Of a stretch of 43,500 nt of DNA, positions 40,001 through 43,500 are shown one piece after another (position 1 is the first letter of the stretch; the number at the start of each line of letters is the position of its first letter). The notes beneath the pieces were generated by a model. The model saw only the letters and a program-made list of their open reading frames with translations. It did no database searches and was not told the origin of the DNA. Source of the DNA: Chrysomallon squamiferum (lineage: Eukaryota; Mollusca; Gastropoda; Neomphalida; Peltospiridae); contig CM022674.1 in NCBI GenBank assembly GCA_012295275.1, forward strand, positions 14,549,874-14,593,373, written 5' to 3'. The position numbers were made by a program, and so were the translations under genes.

Positions 40001-40612
40001 AAGTGTAAGTATTAAACTAGATAACACTGAAACAAGTGTAAGTATTAAACTAGATAACACTGATACAAGTGTAAGTATTAAACTAGATAACACTGATACA
40101 AGTGTGAGTATTAAACTAGATAACACTGATACAAGTGTGAGTATTAAACTAGATAACACTGATACAAGTGTGAGTATTAAACTAGATAACACTGATTTAT
40201 TTTGCTGTGATCTACACATTGGTTCAGGAATCACTGGTTGATAAGTAAATCATTTAGTGTGTACACTGGCTTTAGGGAATGGCTGACATTTGCTTATGTT
40301 CTTTATTAGAAAACTTCTTTTTTTTAATTATGTTTTGAATTGTTTGTTTTAATTACATTTCAGTTGCATTCTTTGAATTGTGTAATTTTAAAATTTTAAG
40401 TTTTGAAATTCTATTTTAATAGCCTTTTGAAATTACCTTTTAGTATTTGTGTTAACTGTTTGTTCAGTGTTTCACTTCTTGAAAATAACATTTCAACATT
40501 TGAAAATGGTTAAACATTTTTGTAAGTTATAACTTTATTATTGTTTGTTATCAATGTTAATAAATTTTTGTTTTAGGATATAAATCTGGATGAAGGTCTG
40601 TTGGAAGATTAG
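25646..40612 (+). CDS. COPB2: Coatomer subunit beta' (COPI coat), 21 exons
   Basis: Exons: 25646-25648, 26387-26524, 26757-26843, 27424-27550, 28971-29119, 29695-29841, 30249-30348, 30606-30748, 30976-31175, 32809-33008, 33149-33255, 33729-33872, 34188-34318, 34579-34786, 35124-35234, 35495-35709, 36362-36454, 36993-37173, 37931-38071, 38757-38978, 40577-40612. They join to 960 residues; human COPB2 has 906, and the excess is in the C-terminal tail. Exon 1 contributes only the ATG. It begins [19 protein letters not shown]. Residues R17 and K19 in DRVK correspond to R15/K17 of yeast beta'-COP, known to contact dilysine cargo signals. WD repeats show at IKLWDW, VKIWDY and VRIWHA. A second propeller (from about [12 protein letters not shown]) and an alpha-solenoid ([26 protein letters not shown]) follow. 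The tail is acidic and ends [11 protein letters not shown]. Role: retrograde Golgi-to-ER transport. Intron 16 is GC-AG. Many introns contain junction-derived arrays. Confidence 0.97.
27034..27061. repeat. (GT)n microsatellite in COPB2 intron 3
   Basis: Fourteen GT units. Confidence 0.9.
27521..28098 (+). repeat. Donor plus exon-end array in COPB2 intron 4, 52-bp unit, ten copies
   Basis: The last ~28 bases of exon 4 (ACACAGCCGTACATACTCAC and TAGTAGTG) plus 24 intron bases recur at exactly 52-bp spacing. GTAAAT donors stand at 27551, 27603, 27655, 27707, 27759, 27811, 27863, 27915, 27967, 28019 and 28071. The real donor is 27551. Reading on meets a TAG after 16 codons. Copies are nearly identical, so the expansion is recent. 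Confidence 0.96.
28398..28970 (+). repeat. Acceptor plus exon-start array in COPB2 intron 4
   Basis: GTGTTTTCAG followed by ATGACATGCTGAT, the start of exon 5, occurs at decoy starts 28508, 28593 and 28813; a decayed copy lies near 28410. The true exon starts at 28971. Between them lies a sub-repeat, TATATATTACAGGTGTGTGT, that contains its own acceptor-like TTACAG. A complete decoy gives a stop (AGA TGA) at the next copy. Confidence 0.88.
29209..29350 (+). mobile_element. Non-LTR retrotransposon (CR1/L2-like) reverse-transcriptase C-terminal fragment
   Basis: In COPB2 intron 5, frame starting 29209, the sequence reads [15 protein letters not shown] and then [11 protein letters not shown]. 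This is the typical pattern just after the reverse transcriptase of CR1/L2/Jockey-like LINEs: LWNSLP with an FK..LK.(H/Y)LF follow-up about 15 residues on. The 5' part of the element is missing. The orientation matches the host gene. It is a truncated relic with no coding capacity of its own. Confidence 0.65.
31740..32808 (+). repeat. Acceptor plus exon-start array in COPB2 intron 9, about 40-bp unit, ~25 copies
   Basis: The unit is GTGTTGTTTTCTAG followed by GTTTTTGTTGTGTTTAGTAA; GTTTGTTGTTGTG is the first coding part of exon 10 (FVVV). The true acceptor is the last one (AG 32807-32808). The two nearest decoys (exon starts 32767 and 32728) are 42 and 81 bp upstream, and their frames stay open into exon 10. 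The next decoy, 32688, is out of frame. Confidence 0.93.
33260..33652 (+). repeat. 56-bp array with internal palindrome in COPB2 intron 11, seven units
   Basis: Units anchored on GAAACAAGTTAGACACAAGT start at 33262, 33315, 33371, 33427, 33483, 33539 and 33595, with 56-bp spacing (53 for the first). The array begins five bases inside the intron. Each full unit contains TAGTGTAAT and ATTACACTA, a 9-bp perfect inverted repeat with a six-base loop. Confidence 0.94.
33969..34035. repeat. (CT)n microsatellite in COPB2 intron 12
   Basis: About 33 uninterrupted CT units, roughly 150 bp before exon 13. Confidence 0.96.
35940..36200 (+). repeat. Minisatellite in COPB2 intron 16, about 54-bp unit, four copies
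   Basis: The unit contains TTTAAATATGTCATTTAGTG, then TCATGATTCAGTGCTCTG and TCGTTTCAGTAATTTGA. It does not touch either exon of the intron, unlike most arrays in this gene. Confidence 0.85.
37135..37735 (+). repeat. Donor plus exon-end array in COPB2 intron 18, 46- and 44-bp units, 13 donors
   Basis: The last ~37 bases of exon 18 (CTACTTCCACCAGCTAACCT, CTTCACTAAAATACCT) and the donor repeat. GTAAGT or GTGAGT stands at 37174, 37220, 37266, 37312, 37358 and 37404 (46-bp spacing), then at 37448, 37492, 37536, 37580, 37624, 37668 and 37712 (44-bp spacing). The distal family replaces the left half by CACTTTTAAATCAGTGAT. The real donor is 37174; reading on gives a TAA in the third codon. Confidence 0.97.
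38949..40195 (+). repeat. In-frame donor plus exon-end array in COPB2 intron 20, 33-bp unit, ~36 copies
   Basis: The end of exon 20 (ATT AAA ATA GAC GAT AAC ATT GAC ACA AGT) and donor GTAAGT are the source of a unit GTAAGTATTAAACTAGATAA plus CACTGACACAAGT. 33 is a multiple of three and the unit has no stop, so it reads [11 protein letters not shown]. The frame stays open for 11 units, to about 39356. Each of these carries a full GTAAGT. Two of the 11 units have a 3-bp insertion (ATTATT). Later units contain TGA or length changes. Confidence 0.96.
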
Positions 40613-40674
40613 TTGTTGTTTTAAAGTAAAAACAAACTTGTTAATATAAACTTTGTCAAGACAATAACAGCTGA

Positions 40675-40815
40675 AATAAAAGGATTTTTCTGAATGCTTA
40701 GAATTTCAGAAGGAGAAAGAAGAAAAATGTGGATGATAAATCAGAATATTTTCATCATGTTTTACATACATAGTTGTTTTAATGTCAGCACACTTTGTAA
40801 ATAGAAATTATTAAA
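40675..40815 (+). terminator. Candidate polyadenylation signals of COPB2
   Basis: AATAAA lies at 40675-40680, 63 bp after the stop. ATTAAA at 40810-40815 is followed by a GT-rich stretch (GTGGGTTTGTGT), as in a downstream element. Confidence 0.45.
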
Positions 40816-40968
40816 GATTTGTAAATTCGTGGGTTTGTGTCATGAGTATTTGGCACTTGCAAGTTAACTAAGAATTTATTACTGAATAAATATTAACTGA
40901 TAGTTACGTTTTTTGTTAAATATTGTAGGATTAACACGTCAAAAACAGTACACAACCGATACCAGAAA

Positions 40969-41104
40969 TTAACCCTTTTAGTGTCTTTACACAGAAAATA
41001 GTGTAAACTGCTGTATGGACACTGTTACACAGTAAGGGAAATTTTGAAATTAAAAATTTATTGCTGACAAAACTGGGACCAAAACCTGTGATTAAAAGGG
41101 TTAA
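40969..41104. mobile_element. piggyBac-type MITE, 136 bp including TTAA target sites
   Basis: The left end reads TTAACCCTTTTA (40969-40980) and the right end is its exact reverse complement, TAAAAGGGTTAA (41093-41104). Flanking TTAA duplications with CCCTTT termini are the signature of piggyBac-superfamily elements. The interior is non-coding and too short for a transposase. Confidence 0.7.
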
Positions 41105-41340
41105 AGTCAACATTTGTTTTGTTTTCTATTCTAAAATGGGTTGCTTTGTCTTATTCAGTAACAGACATTTCTTTTGTGAATATCTGCAACTGATTAAGAA
41201 ATAAGATTTATTAATATAAAAATTTTAAATTTGTTTAAATTATTTCAGTATTTTTTTTTTTTTTTTTTTGTTCCTGCTAACTGTTTATTAATGAATCGGA
41301 GAGTAAAACAAAATTAGTCAAAATGTAACTAATTAATTTA

Positions 41341-41829
41341 CAGTGGTACCTGTCTTGTAGAGACACCTGTGTGGCCAAGCAAAAACTACCTAGACTACAG
41401 GTGTTCTCTCAAAACTATAGACAAAGTACCCAGAACAAATGGCAAGGAATCACAGCTTTCTCCTAAAACACAGCTGCAAACATTTCATTGATGGATGTAA
41501 ATAAAACATGTTGCTTGTCACAAAACTCACACTAAGCGTAAGATATGTTTGTTTTACAATCCAAATAGAGCTCTGATTTGTACCATCTTTTCAACTCAAA
41601 AGTCTGCTAAATAGGTGTGTTTATAAAACAAAAATATGCATGGACAAAATTGTGAATGATTGTCAAAATTATGTGCCAAATGGTTTGAACTCACATGGGT
41701 AATGTCATCTTTAAAAATATAAAGCTATTTATTTTTGGAGAAAACAAGTCGGTTTTACTGTCTGGAATAATTTTTACAAATGCTGTTCACATACATTATC
41801 GTGAGGGCCACTAAAGACAGGTAGTACTG
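41341..41829. mobile_element. Candidate MITE with ~18-bp terminal inverted repeats
   Basis: The left end CAGTGGTACCTGTCTTGTAG and the reverse complement of the right end, CAGTACTACCTGTCTTTAG, agree at all but two of the first 16 positions; then one gap is needed. The interior (~450 bp) has no coding frame. No clear target-site duplication could be fixed. Confidence 0.45.
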
Positions 41830-42337
41830 TGTATGTGACTGATAGTTTATTCTGTGAAGATTTGCCAGTGACAGTCTGGTAATTAGTTACTGTTTGTCCA
41901 AAATGTTATTCTATAAACTACAGTTGTGATAATTGTTTAACCTGATTCGTTGAAGGATTAATACAGTGAATTAATTCTTTGTTCACAGTGATCTGAAAGC
42001 TGATGACACTGATTTAATGTTGCAGGGAACAAAAGCAGATAAAGGATGAGAATGGTTATCAGAGAAATTTAAATCCAGTTTAAAGAAGGATTTAGTAAAG
42101 CTTACGACTGGCAAATCTCAGAGCTGTAACAAGCAGCATGAATTTTTACATATGCCAAGAATTATAGTCTAAAAAATTAAGTTACAAAATGAAAATTGGC
42201 ATTTGTTGTTTGTATTGTATTTGCACTGGTTAACAAAACAATAGAATGCATTTCAAAAATGCTTGAAAATAATTTTGACAGCAAGAACAAAGAATGAGAT
42301 ATGTTGAAATAATCGACTATAGCATTTATTATGATAA

Positions 42338-42368
<31 letters not shown>

Positions 42369-43500
42369 TTTTCTGGCTGAGGTGACTGTTGGAAATCCAG
42401 CAATTATCATCTGTAAATAAAAACAAACAAAAATAAGACATTGAAAATGTGATGTAGAAATTTTTATTTTTCCTGTTGTACACTTAACATCTGAGTTACT
42501 AAGTCTGTGTGTACAAACGTCACACGGTCAGTTCTGGTTCACATCAGATGTCTGTAAAATGCCCACAACAAATTTACATTTTCTGTTAATGATAGATTTC
42601 ATTTAACTTCATTGCTAATATACATTTTGGACTAGACTATGAAATATCACTAGCTACTGAAAAACTGGAATGTTTTTAAAAAAATCTGAATTGGTTGTTT
42701 TCATGGTTGCAAAACAAAATGAGCTGAAAGGTTTCAACAAAAATAAACATGAATTTAGTTACCATGAAGTTTGGCCAGACATTATTTAATGTCTGAAACC
42801 ACTTGTTTGTACTTCAGTGACAGTCAAATTACTAGTGTTATTTAAGGACTAAATATACTTCACAGATATTTTATTTATTTATTTATTTATTTTGTTCATT
42901 AACGATTAAATTTATTTATAAATCACTAGTACATACTCCTCTGTGTGTTTAATGTAGTAAAATGTAACAGATTAATTTTTTCTCTTTGAGATATACATTT
43001 AATCGGTTTTTTAAAATTATCACAGAAAACTGAAAAGCTTGGTAGTTAAAGAAAATAGGTGAAAAAAGAAACATATTCAAACAGGAGGTGATGGTATTGC
43101 TGTTGTTACTACTGTTAATATTAATTGCTGCTGCTGCTGCTGATACTACAACTACTACCATCACCATCACTAGTACTACAACAGCTGCTAATCAAAAAAA
43201 CAAAATGAACTGGATAAGTAATTTCCAGTGTTAAGGATGGAAGCCCATTTAGAATAGAAAAATATTTACAAAATTACATCTTCATAGAAAAGACTAGCTC
43301 ATCTTTGTTTTATTTTGTTCAAAATATAATTTGCTGTCTCTGTGAAATACGGTAATCATTCAAAAATACAAAGGCACTACTTTCAGATATTTAAATAAAC
43401 ACTGAACATGAAAAGTGAAATGTAATTTACAATCAAAGTAGATAAATTCTAATTAGACATAAAGAAATCAAATGTGGTTAGAGTTGTACATGAAGAACTA
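41830..43500. other. Non-coding flank downstream of COPB2
   Basis: AT-rich. TTA/TTTA repeats occur at about 42338-42372 and TTTA at 42866-42893; trinucleotide (GCT, ACT) repeats lie at 43110-43185. No splice-flanked or conserved coding segment was seen on either strand. Confidence 0.6.

Noticed and set aside
42949-43170. Minus-strand 73-residue frame at the right edge
   Set aside because: Composition follows GCT/ACT trinucleotide repeats and AT-rich DNA; no similarity or splice context.

Overview
The window is nuclear DNA of an invertebrate animal. It is AT-rich, has many introns bounded by GT-AG splice sites, and is full of microsatellites and minisatellites. No bacterial gene layout, CRISPR array or rRNA is visible. 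The Ddi1-type protease keeps its C-terminal UBA domain, and the Ig receptor is unlike any family I can name. Together with very long CA, CT and AAT repeats this suggests a lophotrochozoan, perhaps a gastropod mollusc, but the species is inferred and not proven.

Layout. 1-5000 holds no gene I can support: CA and tetranucleotide repeats, two minisatellites, a tRNA-like SINE fragment, two CACGTG boxes and one copy of a ~400-bp dispersed repeat. 5070-10730 (+) is a seven-exon gene for a single-Ig-domain, single-pass membrane protein with a long Ser/Thr-rich, acidic tail that contains no tyrosine. 12000-12425 is a CA tract joined to a GC-rich 37-bp minisatellite. 13353-20034 (+) is a complete eight-exon DDI1/DDI2-type aspartic protease (UBL, helical domain, retroviral-like protease, UIM, UBA; 442 aa). 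20035-23262 is the convergent gap. 23263-25209 (-) is a complete four-exon TMEM107 (138 aa). 25646-40612 (+) is a complete 21-exon COPB2 (coatomer beta', 960 aa), head-to-head with TMEM107 across ~436 bp. 40613-43500 is non-coding, with a piggyBac-type MITE and a second candidate MITE.

The DDI, TMEM107 and COPB2 products act in different housekeeping processes (proteasome/ubiquitin, ciliary transition zone, COPI vesicles). Apart from the shared TMEM107/COPB2 promoter region they show no functional link.

The most unusual signal is not a gene. In three of the four genes, introns carry minisatellite arrays whose unit contains a splice signal of that same intron, and often the first or last 10-40 bases of the adjoining exon. 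I count about ten: donor arrays in DDI introns 2, 5 and 6 and COPB2 introns 4, 18 and 20; acceptor arrays in the Ig gene intron 2, DDI intron 2 and COPB2 introns 4 and 9; and a branch-point-like array in DDI intron 4. Each array multiplies a real exon-intron junction into 3 to ~36 look-alike sites. The functional site is always the copy next to the exon. Most decoys lead to stop codons within a few codons. The exceptions are COPB2 intron 20 (33-bp units, open for 11 units, each with a GTAAGT donor) and the last two decoys of COPB2 intron 9, which could add peptide repeats in frame. All exon coordinates are my own reading of splice signals and protein similarity; no alignment or transcript data were available.
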